DNA of 64,000 bases from assembly GCA_964596685.1 (NCBI GenBank), contig CAZQVA010000005.1, positions 28,975 through 92,974 on the forward strand, read 5' to 3'. A program made the position numbers and the translations under genes. This document shows positions 8,696-17,540 of this stretch, piece by piece (the first letter of the stretch is position 1; each line of letters starts with the position of its first letter). Below the pieces are notes generated by a model. The model was not told the DNA's origin and ran no database searches. It worked only from the letters and a program-made list of their open reading frames with translations. Source of the DNA: CAZQVA01 sp964596685 (GTDB lineage: Bacteria > Chlamydiota > Chlamydiia > Chlamydiales > VFKH01).

Positions 8696-9335
8696 CTTGA
8701 TAAGCCCTTACGATCTTTAAAATACTGACGCGTATTTGCGCACATTAAAAGCTGAGTGAAAGTCGAAAGCCTTTTGCAAATGGCTCTCAAATCCACGTTT
8801 TTTACTGGATGTCATTCAAAGTGTTTAAGTGGGATGAAAAAAACTACGGTCTTGCATTCTTCTAATACCCAATTCGGTCCCCATTAATTCTGAGGTAGTA
8901 TAAGGTGTGGTTAAAAAAAATTAACACAAGTTAAGATAAAAATATTTACCACAGAGTCCACAGAGCGCGCAGAGGGGGAAATAAGGATTTATTTGGCAGA
9001 AGGTTATCCGCTAAATCCTTAAGAAGAGTTTCCATTCTAGCTCTGACCATTTTAACTTGAATAGTTAACTAACACTTTGAATTACGCCCTTTTTACTACT
9101 ATAACACAATGATATTTAAAAACTCACGTTTATAACGTCAAATCGATATAGCGTCCTCGTAGTCGCGCTTGGTGTAAGAACGCCTATTTGTGACATTTTG
9201 CTACACATACAAAAGATTTTCGTCGCAAAAAAACTGTTTGATTTAACTTATTGCAAAAGGCTTATATAAAATAAAATTGAATTTTTTCAATAAATAGTTT
9301 AGGATAAAGGAATGAATTGTTAATTTGAGGAAATT
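8696..9335. other. 640-base intergenic region with repeat remnants
   Basis: No open frame of useful length is seen. The region holds an imperfect palindrome around 8766-8788 (AAGCCTTTTGCAAATGGCT type), a degenerate copy of the CACAGAG repeat (8853-8990), and an AT-rich leader before the 508-aa gene with TTATATAAAATAAAAT near 9261, a possible -10 region. The rest shows no recognisable structure. Confidence 0.6.
8853..8990. repeat. CACAGAG-type dispersed repeat, copy 1 (degenerate)
   Basis: The block CATTCTTCTAATACCCA..., then AAGGTGTGGTTAAAAAAAATT, then ACCACAGAGTCCACAGAGCG and AGGGGGAAATAAG repeats the order seen at 19722-19905, 20026-20205 and 53601-53781. In this copy the left CTCTGTG arm of the hairpin is missing, so no long stem can form. 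Confidence 0.75.
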
Positions 9336-10862
9336 ATGAGTTTTTCTCCAATCGGTACTACGCCCACTCCAGTGCCACCTGCTGCAACTGTAGAGACAGA
9401 CAAGTTAAAGCAATTAGAAGAAAGGGTGCAGGAACTTGCTGGGAAGGTATTAACCCTCACTGGGGAGGTAGTAACCCTCAGAGGAAAACTCAAAGAATTG
9501 CAACGCCCTCTTTCTGAGCGCGTTTGGAGTGTGCTTTCTTCTTTTGGTCATTCCCTCATTGGTTTTTTTAAAGGACTTTTTGGATGTGGTACTGCGGCAC
9601 CCCTAGTAGAGGTGGATACTGTACCTCCTACGCCACCGGTCGAAGAGCAAGATATTCCAGGAGAAGAGGAGAGTATGTCTGTTCTTTGTGATGAGATCCA
9701 CAACAAAGAACAAGAAGCCATTCATGTAACCATGCCTCAAATCTCTTTGCATGATGAGCAGAAAACTGCATTAGTAGATCTTCTTAACGTCATATTAAAG
9801 CGCGTGCGATCCTCTCCTAATGATAGTTTAAAATGGTTGATTACTAATCCTACTAATCTCCCTAAATTGATGCGAGTAAAGAAACCCTTGCTTCAACTCT
9901 CCCCAGGAAAACTGATTGCTTTTATCTTACAAGAGCAACAGCTAAGACAGTCAGTCCTGGAAATTGTGCGCAATGCTTATCAGGGGAATCAGCCTGCTCT
10001 TGAGTTTATTGGGTATTTATTTTCAGGAATGGGTTCCTGGTTAACTACCCTAGAGTTTATCCAGCGTATGAAGGCGGAAAATGGACAAGCTGTTGATTAT
10101 GGTATTCCGCAAGGTCTCATGGATCAATGGTATGAAGAGGCTGAAACTTTAAATGCCACTAGGGAGCATTTAGACGAGATTAAAAAGGCTTGTAATGCGG
10201 GGGGAGGGATTCCTAGTCCTAAGACACCCAAAGCTTCTCAACTGCTTTGGTGTAAACTATTCTGGATCTTTGCCTATACGATGCTAAAGCCTAATGAAGG
10301 TCCTTTAGAATGGGCTAAAGTCATGACTGGTTCATGCGTGGCATGCAAACAATATAAGGAGCTACAGGAAACATTTAAAGAGTCATTTGATAAAGCATGG
10401 AGGGCTGTGAGTGCTCCTAATGCGGGTTGGCAAAATCGAACAGATGTCGTCAAAGAGCCCCCTAGTGACTCTACAGAGTCAATTTCTGATTCATCAGATC
10501 CTGTAGAAAGTGTACAGTCAGAGTTGCCTGTTGAGCCAGAAGCTGAAAAAGCATTGGTCACTCATCATGCATCCCTACATGCATTGATTCAAAAAATCCA
10601 GGAATCCAACACTCCGCTTTATGTGACTACGACGCAGAATATTGATTTCCTAAAAGAAATTGCAAAAGAGACTCAATTAGAGGACTTCTTAAATCACCTA
10701 TTCGCTAGTGAGTCCAAATTCTGTACATTTATTCCACAGGAGCGTTGGAAGCGCCCCATGATGTGGACGAATTTGATAAGAATTATGGAACACGGCTGGG
10801 GAAAAAATCCTCAGATGGAAAATATTATTCGTGCTGCCTATTCTACTTTTTCAAAAAAATAA
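9336..10862 (+). CDS. hypothetical protein with N-terminal coiled coil and hydrophobic segment
   Basis: I do not recognise this 508-aa protein. After a Pro/Thr-rich start, residues ~22-55 form a heptad-like coiled coil (KLKQLEERVQELAGKVLTL and on), followed by a hydrophobic amphipathic stretch WSVLSSFGHSLIGFFKGLFG near 68-87 that could contact a membrane. The rest is largely helical, with an acidic Ser-rich linker around residues 375-400 (ESISDSSDPVESVQSELP). GAGG lies ~8 bases before the ATG, and an AT-rich promoter-like leader precedes it. The coiled coil, membrane-active segment and disordered linker suit a secreted effector or inclusion protein, but that is inference. Its 3' end overlaps the convergent LRR gene by 12 bases. 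Confidence 0.8.
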   Translation: MSFSPIGTTPTPVPPAATVETDKLKQLEERVQELAGKVLTLTGEVVTLRGKLKELQRPLSERVWSVLSSFGHSLIGFFKGLFGCGTAAPLVEVDTVPPTPPVEEQDIPGEEESMSVLCDEIHNKEQEAIHVTMPQISLHDEQKTALVDLLNVILKRVRSSPNDSLKWLITNPTNLPKLMRVKKPLLQLSPGKLIAFILQEQQLRQSVLEIVRNAYQGNQPALEFIGYLFSGMGSWLTTLEFIQRMKAENGQAVDYGIPQGLMDQWYEEAETLNATREHLDEIKKACNAGGGIPSPKTPKASQLLWCKLFWIFAYTMLKPNEGPLEWAKVMTGSCVACKQYKELQETFKESFDKAWRAVSAPNAGWQNRTDVVKEPPSDSTESISDSSDPVESVQSELPVEPEAEKALVTHHASLHALIQKIQESNTPLYVTTTQNIDFLKEIAKETQLEDFLNHLFASESKFCTFIPQERWKRPMMWTNLIRIMEHGWGKNPQMENIIRAAYSTFSKK

Positions 10863-11675
10863 CTGCCTTTTAGTGGGCATTTCTGTTTGAAGCCCCGTGT
10901 AAGGTGTTGGTAGTAAACGAGAGAAGGAATCGTCAAGTGCGAGTACCTCTAGATTTTGCATAGTGTTAAGAACTGCAAGGCAGTCGTCAGTGAGGGGTGT
11001 CTCTTGCAAATTGAGTGTTTTCAGATGGGGAAGTGCTTTTAAGGCCTTAAGTCCAACTGCAGTCACTTGGGTGCAATGGATCATTCGAAGGTCTCTGAGC
11101 TGAGTAAGGCTAGATACTTCTTTAAGAATTTCTTCAGAGAGCGTTTGGCCTGATAAGTCTAAGCGATACAGTGTGTTCAAAGGGATGAGACTGCGTATTT
11201 TTTCAATTGTGATAGCCCCTGAAGTTGTTTGCCCGCTTAAGTTGAGACGAGTGATGTTAGGGCAGTTGTTTATTACATCTTGAAACTGCTGTACATTGAG
11301 CACGCCAGGGTGTATCGATAGTTCCTGAACAGATTTTCCATGTTTATTAAGAAGGGAAAAGAGTGCGGAAGGAGTGTTAGTAGACATCTTTTCGCGTGTG
11401 ATGCGCAGTGCCTGAACCTTTTGTGGCATAAACACAGCAGAATATTTTTTGGATATACAAGGTAAAATATGCTGATGATTGTCACCCAAGGCATCCCAGA
11501 TCCTTTTAAAGACATCTTGTGGAAGCTCGCCAATAGTTTCTAGAAAAAGAGGCCGTAGTGATGTGCTTACTGGAAGGGTGTTCAAAGGGGCTAGAGGGCG
11601 TCTTGGGCGTGGATTTTCGCGATACGCATTCTCTTGGGGAGGAGGTGTAGTATATCCTGTTGTTATTCCTGTCAT
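10851..11675 (-). CDS. leucine-rich repeat protein with F-box-like N-terminus
   Basis: This 274-aa protein starts with a Pro/Arg-rich disordered region. Residues ~48-85 (IGELPQDVFKRIWDALGD, then a conserved-looking ISKKYSAVF) resemble an F-box. From about residue 110 there are leucine-rich repeats of the RNI/AMN1 style (ITRLNLSGQTTSG, LYRLDLSGQTLSE, LRDLRMIHCTQVT, LKTLNLQETPLTD, LEVLALDDS). In eukaryotes and in some environmental chlamydiae this architecture recruits substrates to SCF ubiquitin ligases. A Shine-Dalgarno GGAGT precedes the ATG at 11675. It follows comF by 18 bases on the same strand and may be read from the envelope operon. The LRR call is firm; the F-box call is by motif only. 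Confidence 0.8.
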   Translation of the reverse strand: MTGITTGYTTPPPQENAYRENPRPRRPLAPLNTLPVSTSLRPLFLETIGELPQDVFKRIWDALGDNHQHILPCISKKYSAVFMPQKVQALRITREKMSTNTPSALFSLLNKHGKSVQELSIHPGVLNVQQFQDVINNCPNITRLNLSGQTTSGAITIEKIRSLIPLNTLYRLDLSGQTLSEEILKEVSSLTQLRDLRMIHCTQVTAVGLKALKALPHLKTLNLQETPLTDDCLAVLNTMQNLEVLALDDSFSRLLPTPYTGLQTEMPTKRQLFF

Positions 11676-11693
11676 AAATACTCCATCTTAAGA

Positions 11694-12350
11694 TTAAGTC
11701 ATATTCTCGGAGAGACCGAGAAAGTATAATTCGTGACAACCAGCCCTAAGTAGAGCCTCAGCACAGCTCTTTGTCCGTCTGAATTCAAGGTGCGTATCAA
11801 TGATGAGCAGTCTCTGCAGAGGTGCAATATTTTTTGCTTCGAAAGTCAGCTTTTTTAAAGTTGGAATCTCGCGAATTGATTGTAAAGCTGAAATATTATT
11901 ATACATGGCAATTTTTTTTACAAGGAGAATGCGATGATCGGGGTAGAGGCGAAATTTTTGCCACGGGTTTTGCGGATAGGTAAGGATCGCATCGAAGGAT
12001 GGCCAATCCGTTAGGTGAGAAAGCTGTAAGGTATACAGAGCAGCTAAATCATGGATTATACCGGGCCTTAATTTAGCCCAGTGATTGATCCGAATCACGG
12101 CTTCTGTGCGATCAAAGAGGGCTGCTTGCCTCCAGAAATAGCGATGACTACAGCGACAGAAGAGTGCTGATTTTGGCGCAAAGCAACGCGTACAATGTTC
12201 CTTTGGATCGCACCAAGGTAGCGTAGTTAGGCATTCCTGACAAATCCACCCTCGATCTATGACTTGATCGCAGAGGATACAATGAGGAACAACTACCTTG
12301 TTAAAGAAAGATCTTAAAATTTTTGTATGGAATATTTTGGTGAATCCCAT
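11694..12350 (-). CDS. comF: ComF-like protein with degenerate phosphoribosyltransferase domain
   Basis: The N-terminus has a ComF-type zinc-ribbon pattern: CILC, CQEC, then CTRCF and CRC. The middle matches the ComF double-psi region (YPQNPWQKFRLYPDHRILL). The end carries RLLIIDTHLEFRRTKSCAEAL where active family members have the PRPP-binding DDVxTTGAT loop; here only D remains and the TTG is absent, so phosphoribosyltransferase activity is doubtful. ComF proteins take part in DNA uptake or in unresolved nucleotide metabolism. The gene start overlaps the AsmA-like gene by 37 bases; a later start is possible. At 218 aa it is near the family length. Confidence 0.75.
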   Translation of the reverse strand: MGFTKIFHTKILRSFFNKVVVPHCILCDQVIDRGWICQECLTTLPWCDPKEHCTRCFAPKSALFCRCSHRYFWRQAALFDRTEAVIRINHWAKLRPGIIHDLAALYTLQLSHLTDWPSFDAILTYPQNPWQKFRLYPDHRILLVKKIAMYNNISALQSIREIPTLKKLTFEAKNIAPLQRLLIIDTHLEFRRTKSCAEALLRAGCHELYFLGLSENMT

Positions 12351-15300
12351 GTTCCCGAAACGTGAATGCCCATTGATTCAACAAATTTTAGCAGCAAATT
12401 GTACTGCTTCATGCGCAACCAAATATCTAGTTGCCCATCAAAATCGATATATGACTGCAATGGAGCTTTTGCCAAGTAGAAGCGAGAATGCTTACCTTCA
12501 CTATAGGCACCATCTAGTCGTGTGAACACCACTTTTCCATTTTGAATCTGGAAATACAGAGTGCCCATGGCTGGGCTCAGTGCATTAGGATTGAGTCCGA
12601 TGTGTCCTAAAATATCGCCAGGTATGGTGAAGAGCGACTTAAAGAATGTTTTTTTGACTTTCTTTTCAAAACGTATTTGACCTGAACCCTTGAAAGTGTT
12701 TGGCGCTCCTAATACGCCACTAATGGCGCTAAAGGATGCCTGCGGGATGATAAAAGGTTTCAGCATATTGGGTACGCTATAGAAACTAGAGGGCTGGAAG
12801 TTTTTTATCTCAATCGCTGAGGTCTCTAATTGCCACACTTCTGACTGTTTTTGCGGGTGCCAAAGGTGAATTTTAGGGATGGAGAGAGAAAAATCTCCAT
12901 CTTCGACTTTTAAAAATTGCATCAGAATACCGGAAGCATTCCAGTCTAGCTGAGCAGTGAGTTTATCCCATGTATTTTTGAAAAGGGTGAATTGTGAGCC
13001 GTACAATGTTCCATGGAGAGAGGGCTCCCCATTCGTGTCGATGGTGCCGTTCCATGAGAAGCCACTTTCAATATCCCATTTCTCCATCCAATCGATAACA
13101 TTTTTAGGGACTAAGTTGATCAGCTGCTTGCCGCTCACAAGACGTACAGTACCAGTTAATGTTTTTGGGGCATTCGAGCGCATTTGTAGATTAACGCCAA
13201 GAAGTTGGCCATCCAACGTTTGTACGCTCCATCGATGATGGTCATCCATCTGCCACAGGCAACGTAACTGCTGGTTAGAACCATCCAATTGTTTGATAAG
13301 GAGGGAATTTGCATTTTGATGATCCCAAGTGTAGGTGCCATCCACCTGGAATAGAACTTGCTGAAGAGAAGTTTGGGCGGAAAAATTCATTTGTCCATTG
13401 CGATATTGGCAAACGCTATTCTTTATAGACCATGGATGTTCGAAAATATGGTAGACTCCCTCTTGAAGGCGCAGATTCCATTCTGTCAGGGATCCATCCC
13501 AAATACCTTGTAGGGGTGTAATTTCCTTTAGTTGACTGAGGGCTTGTTCCACTTCTGGATGGGGTTTTAATTCAGCTAAAGTGCTCAACGTACGATATAG
13601 AGAGCCCAGTGCCGATGGCTCAATCGAAAAGCGCAATGAAGAGGGTAGGCGAGTATCTTTATTAAGCTCTTGAACAAAGAAGGTCCACGCCTGCGGCGAT
13701 TCGAGTCGGATGTTTTTGATGACGGCATCTTGAACAGTAAAGCCCCAATCAATAGTGTCTGGAATGATGAGCGTACGTCCCTCATAGCGTGCTCTATCAA
13801 AATGAAGATGGCCATTTAGCGCGATAGGAGAGTCTTCTTTCCACTCTATAGAGGTTGTTCCCGAAGCTGTGAGTTTCCAGTGGGGACCATCATAGCGCAT
13901 GCTTTCGATAACAAGGGCGAGATGTTCCGGTTGCAAGCTTAGAGATCCATTCCAGCGCCAGTCGAGAAGGGAGAAATCCGATACTTCCCACTCCTTAAGA
14001 GAGCCTTTTGCGTCGACTAAAAAGCCTGGAGCCTCCATCTGAACACTATAAACACCATCTTCTTTTTGAAGTGTGCTCTCTAGTTGCCCTTTCAATCCTA
14101 AAGAGCGGAAAATGTCAGTTTCAAAGATTTCATCCAAAGTGGTTGTAAGGCTTTCTAATTCCGCAATTGGCTGCGCGTGGAAGCTCACTAGACCATCTTC
14201 TTTAGAGAGCGTACATTGTGTGATATTAAAGATTAGTGGGCCCAAATGGGAGTGCTCATCGAAATTCACAAGGAGAAGATTATCATCATGCAGGTCAGGG
14301 GTAACGCCGCCTTTGAAAAAACCCCATTGAAGGTCTCTTTCATAGGCATGTAATGCAAATTGAGCGTGGACCTTGTCTTGGCAATCGCATAAGAAGGAAC
14401 TGTTGCGAATCTCAAGGGAATGTTGTCCATAAGTAACGCTTCCCTTGACTTCTGTAAAATTCAGGTTTTGGTCGCTAGAATCAAAAGTGAGATGAGCTTG
14501 CAGATCTTCAATCGATAGGCTGCCAAGGGCATTTTCTACAGAAGCTTTAAGTAAATTTGCGTCGAGCTTCCAGTCCATTGGACTTTTGCGCTTTGCATCA
14601 AAATAGTACATTGTGCGCATTTGCAGGCTATTCGCACCGCCTTTAACAGTTCCTTTAAAGGGGAAATGTGTGTCAGCCATTTTGGGAAAGTGACGGCAAA
14701 ATGCTTCTACTTGAGCAACGCTGCCTTGGATGCTATTGGTCCGGATCATTAGGTCAGCACTTTCTTTGGCTTGTAAATCGATGTCAATTTCTCCAGAAAA
14801 CTCCAGTCCTTCACTGACAGTTTGAATATTTGAAAGGCGGACATGGTTTTTCCATATGTAAATAAGAGCGGAAGCATCTTTAAATAGTAATTTTGATTCA
14901 GTTTCAAAATAACTTCCCTCTTTAAGCGGGATAAAACTGCGCGGTACTTGCTCTGTAAAACTATAAAAGAAAAAGCTAGCAGGGGCGGTCAAGAGTGTAG
15001 CATGACTTGGAAAACGTCCCAGCTGTTTAGCTGTTAGGACAAAATCAGGTGTGTGTAACGCAAAGTCCTCAATTTCAAAGTGAATCAACATCGACTGGTT
15101 GTTAAAATCCCCTTTCAGTTTACATTCGCCAGCAATGGCGCTATCTGCATTGGGAAATAAAAGCTGGGAAAAAGGATTGAGTTGCAGGTGAGTGCTTTGC
15201 AGGGTACCTTGGACTAGTTGTAAGAGAAGTGGGCCTTGGTGATCTTTCAGCCAGTTGATCTGAAAGGTGTAGAGTCCATGTAGACGTTCTAGGCTTAGAC

Positions 15301-17218
15301 CCCATAACTCCCATTCAAGATGGGCAGATTCATCTTCTGCAACGCGTTCAAGATCCATATCGAGCTCGAGAGAAAGAGATTCATCTTGCTGGCTCTTAAG
15401 CAGACTATTGAGGAAAAAGTCTCCGCCATTGCGCATGAGCTTGGCATTCCATTCAATAGACTGGTTTTGGAAAGTTTCAACGAGGAAAGAGGGGAGGAAT
15501 TCGGCGATAGCACTGACGCGCCCTTTGGCAACGAGTGCCGCAACAGTCTCTTGCTCCAGTCCAAAAAGATCACATTGCACAGACAGACCGGGGAGCTTGC
15601 CTTCTAAATGCCCTCCTGTAAGATTGCCTTCATCAAAGGCGACGTGAAGAGAGGCTTCCTGCAATTGTTCGAGCTGTTGGCTAAATGTACCTACGGAATG
15701 CAGCCAAAAGAGCTGGGCGCCATTAAGTTCAACAGAACCTTTCCACGGAATGACTTTACCACCTTCGGTGTGCAGTTCAAATTGTCCCATGAGGGTGGGA
15801 ACATTGCCATCGATATGAAGTTTAGGAAGGGAAAATGCGAGATCTTTGCCGGAAAGATGGTCTAAGATGAGAGTTTTACCTAATGCGCCATTTTGACCAA
15901 AAGTGCCTTCAATATCAAAGGATAAAAAACCCTCCTTGAGTTGGAAATGTTCCCAAATAGGATTCCAGGCGGGTAGCAACTGGGTAAAGGCTTGATATTC
16001 CTTGGCAGAGAGATTGTCGACATGCAAAGTAGCTGCAAGAGCTAAATCTTCAGTCGTCTTTAGGGAGGTTTGAAAAGCAAAATGCTGCTTTGCTCCCTCG
16101 ATGGAGAAATGAAGAGTAGCTTCTTGTCCTGGTATTTGACCGAATTGCACTGGGAATGTGCCTTCTGCACTCATTTGAGCAGCAGGTGTGTCATTAAAAA
16201 AGAAAAGGCTCTTCAAGGCGTAGTGGATTTCTTTTTGAATGGTGATTGAGCCAGTCAGGTTGCGCATTGACCAGTACGGACTCAAGTTTTCTGTATGGGA
16301 GAGTGTCGCTGGTTTTTGAAAGGTGATGAGAGCTTCTGTCGCGCCTAAAAGAGGGTGAAGGAAAGCACCTTTTTCAAATGTGATACCAATTAAAGGAGCA
16401 TTGAGAGAGTTATCAAAAAATTTACCCTGAGCATTTTGTAGGCTAGCATTTCCCTCATAGCCCTCATGCTCGCTATTCCAGTGGATGTTGGCGCTGAGTT
16501 CACCTTTTTCCAGTTCTAAGAACCGTCCTTGGTGAATTAATGTGTGCCATAAAGGTTGCCACTCGACTAAAGACAAGTCATCGATAGATAGTTGGAGGAG
16601 CTTTAATTTGGGGTATAATTCAATATCGCATGAGAGGGTTTCGCGAAGGCTTGTGTGAGTGTTGGAAACTGAAAAGTGCAGGAGGTGATCTGATAGAGAT
16701 AGCGCAAAAGCATGTTGTAAAATTTTTGGATCTGTACCATTGAGGATGACGAGAGTTCCGTTATGAGTCTCGATACTTAAATTCCCCCTCCATCCTAAAA
16801 TTGGATCAAGGTTAGTAAAAGAGTCAGTAAAGTCGCGGGGCCCATTCAATTGTTGAGCAGCAGGATGTGGAGTAATTTGAAGATAGGGACTATCAACTTC
16901 GAGTTTTAGGGACCATTGTGAGCTCTTCCATAAGATGTCATAGCCTATGGTGACGTGATCTGCAAGGATCTTATAGTCAAAATACTCTTCCTTTCCTTTG
17001 AGGGAAATGTTGTTAAAGGTAACGGAGCCTTTGTTTAAGTGGAACCATTCAAAAGATAAATGGACCCCCCACTCCTTTTTAGCGATATCTGTTAATTTAT
17101 AGCGAATCAGGTGGGGAAGTACAAAATACAGTGACGCTGCAGCGATTCCTAAGCAAATGCCTAGAGTAAGAAGCGTCTTAAGCCAAGAAGCGCTTGTAGC
17201 TTTCTTGATCCATCCCAT
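12314..17218 (-). CDS. giant AsmA/TamB-like envelope protein
   Basis: This 1634-aa protein has one N-terminal membrane anchor (residues ~13-36, WLKTLLTLGICLGIAAASLYF) followed by a very long, beta-rich periplasmic part made of repeating amphipathic strands. The opening LPHLIRYKLTDIAKKEWGVHL and the closing NGKVVFTRLDGAYSEGKHS...GTWDSPKY pattern fit the AsmA-like/DUF3971 superfamily, whose members form grooves that carry phospholipids between inner and outer membranes. It overlaps gcsH by 41 bases at its start and comF by 37 at its end, so it sits inside a coupled envelope operon with the PpiD-like gene. Family assignment is by architecture and N/C-terminal features; no catalytic site is expected. 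Confidence 0.8.
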   Translation of the reverse strand: MGWIKKATSASWLKTLLTLGICLGIAAASLYFVLPHLIRYKLTDIAKKEWGVHLSFEWFHLNKGSVTFNNISLKGKEEYFDYKILADHVTIGYDILWKSSQWSLKLEVDSPYLQITPHPAAQQLNGPRDFTDSFTNLDPILGWRGNLSIETHNGTLVILNGTDPKILQHAFALSLSDHLLHFSVSNTHTSLRETLSCDIELYPKLKLLQLSIDDLSLVEWQPLWHTLIHQGRFLELEKGELSANIHWNSEHEGYEGNASLQNAQGKFFDNSLNAPLIGITFEKGAFLHPLLGATEALITFQKPATLSHTENLSPYWSMRNLTGSITIQKEIHYALKSLFFFNDTPAAQMSAEGTFPVQFGQIPGQEATLHFSIEGAKQHFAFQTSLKTTEDLALAATLHVDNLSAKEYQAFTQLLPAWNPIWEHFQLKEGFLSFDIEGTFGQNGALGKTLILDHLSGKDLAFSLPKLHIDGNVPTLMGQFELHTEGGKVIPWKGSVELNGAQLFWLHSVGTFSQQLEQLQEASLHVAFDEGNLTGGHLEGKLPGLSVQCDLFGLEQETVAALVAKGRVSAIAEFLPSFLVETFQNQSIEWNAKLMRNGGDFFLNSLLKSQQDESLSLELDMDLERVAEDESAHLEWELWGLSLERLHGLYTFQINWLKDHQGPLLLQLVQGTLQSTHLQLNPFSQLLFPNADSAIAGECKLKGDFNNQSMLIHFEIEDFALHTPDFVLTAKQLGRFPSHATLLTAPASFFFYSFTEQVPRSFIPLKEGSYFETESKLLFKDASALIYIWKNHVRLSNIQTVSEGLEFSGEIDIDLQAKESADLMIRTNSIQGSVAQVEAFCRHFPKMADTHFPFKGTVKGGANSLQMRTMYYFDAKRKSPMDWKLDANLLKASVENALGSLSIEDLQAHLTFDSSDQNLNFTEVKGSVTYGQHSLEIRNSSFLCDCQDKVHAQFALHAYERDLQWGFFKGGVTPDLHDDNLLLVNFDEHSHLGPLIFNITQCTLSKEDGLVSFHAQPIAELESLTTTLDEIFETDIFRSLGLKGQLESTLQKEDGVYSVQMEAPGFLVDAKGSLKEWEVSDFSLLDWRWNGSLSLQPEHLALVIESMRYDGPHWKLTASGTTSIEWKEDSPIALNGHLHFDRARYEGRTLIIPDTIDWGFTVQDAVIKNIRLESPQAWTFFVQELNKDTRLPSSLRFSIEPSALGSLYRTLSTLAELKPHPEVEQALSQLKEITPLQGIWDGSLTEWNLRLQEGVYHIFEHPWSIKNSVCQYRNGQMNFSAQTSLQQVLFQVDGTYTWDHQNANSLLIKQLDGSNQQLRCLWQMDDHHRWSVQTLDGQLLGVNLQMRSNAPKTLTGTVRLVSGKQLINLVPKNVIDWMEKWDIESGFSWNGTIDTNGEPSLHGTLYGSQFTLFKNTWDKLTAQLDWNASGILMQFLKVEDGDFSLSIPKIHLWHPQKQSEVWQLETSAIEIKNFQPSSFYSVPNMLKPFIIPQASFSAISGVLGAPNTFKGSGQIRFEKKVKKTFFKSLFTIPGDILGHIGLNPNALSPAMGTLYFQIQNGKVVFTRLDGAYSEGKHSRFYLAKAPLQSYIDFDGQLDIWLRMKQYNLLLKFVESMGIHVSGTWDSPKYSIQKF

Positions 17219-17540
17219 CTTTCCATTCCTCTGGATGTTCTACTGCTATTCGAATCAACCACCCCTGGCTTTCAGGATCGTTATTTAGCGCAGATAAATC
17301 TTCGTGAAGCGAGGTGTTGACTGCAATCACTGTTCCTTCTAATGGACTATACACCTCGATAGCAGCTTTTGTCGATTCAATTACGACAATTGCTGTTTCT
17401 TTTGATACGCGAGTTGCCACCTGGGGCAGATCGACAAAGACAATTTGCCCCAATTCACCGATGCCAAAAGAGGAGATGCCTAAAGTGGCTTCTTTTCCCT
17501 TAATTTCTAACCATGTGTGTTCATCGGTGTAGAGTTTCAT
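17178..17540 (-). CDS. gcsH: glycine cleavage system H-like lipoyl protein
   Basis: The Met at 17540 gives a 120-aa protein starting MKLYTDEHTWLEIKGKEATLG, the usual H-protein N-terminus; 18 more residues upstream lie inside the previous gene and are unlikely. The lipoylation site is the Lys of VIESTKAAIEVYSP, within the hammerhead fold, and NNDPESQGWLIRI is the conserved closing segment. H protein carries the aminomethyl group in glycine cleavage, but P, T and L genes are not nearby, as in Chlamydia where GcsH is an orphan. It may act as a lipoyl carrier. The start overlaps the PpiD-like stop by 4 bases. Confidence 0.93.
   Translation of the reverse strand: MKLYTDEHTWLEIKGKEATLGISSFGIGELGQIVFVDLPQVATRVSKETAIVVIESTKAAIEVYSPLEGTVIAVNTSLHEDLSALNNDPESQGWLIRIAVEHPEEWKDGMDQESYKRFLA

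Noticed and set aside
12314..17218. Several 60-95 aa frames on the plus strand inside the AsmA-like gene
   Set aside because: They have no ribosome sites or family motifs and are opposite a long, coherent coding region.
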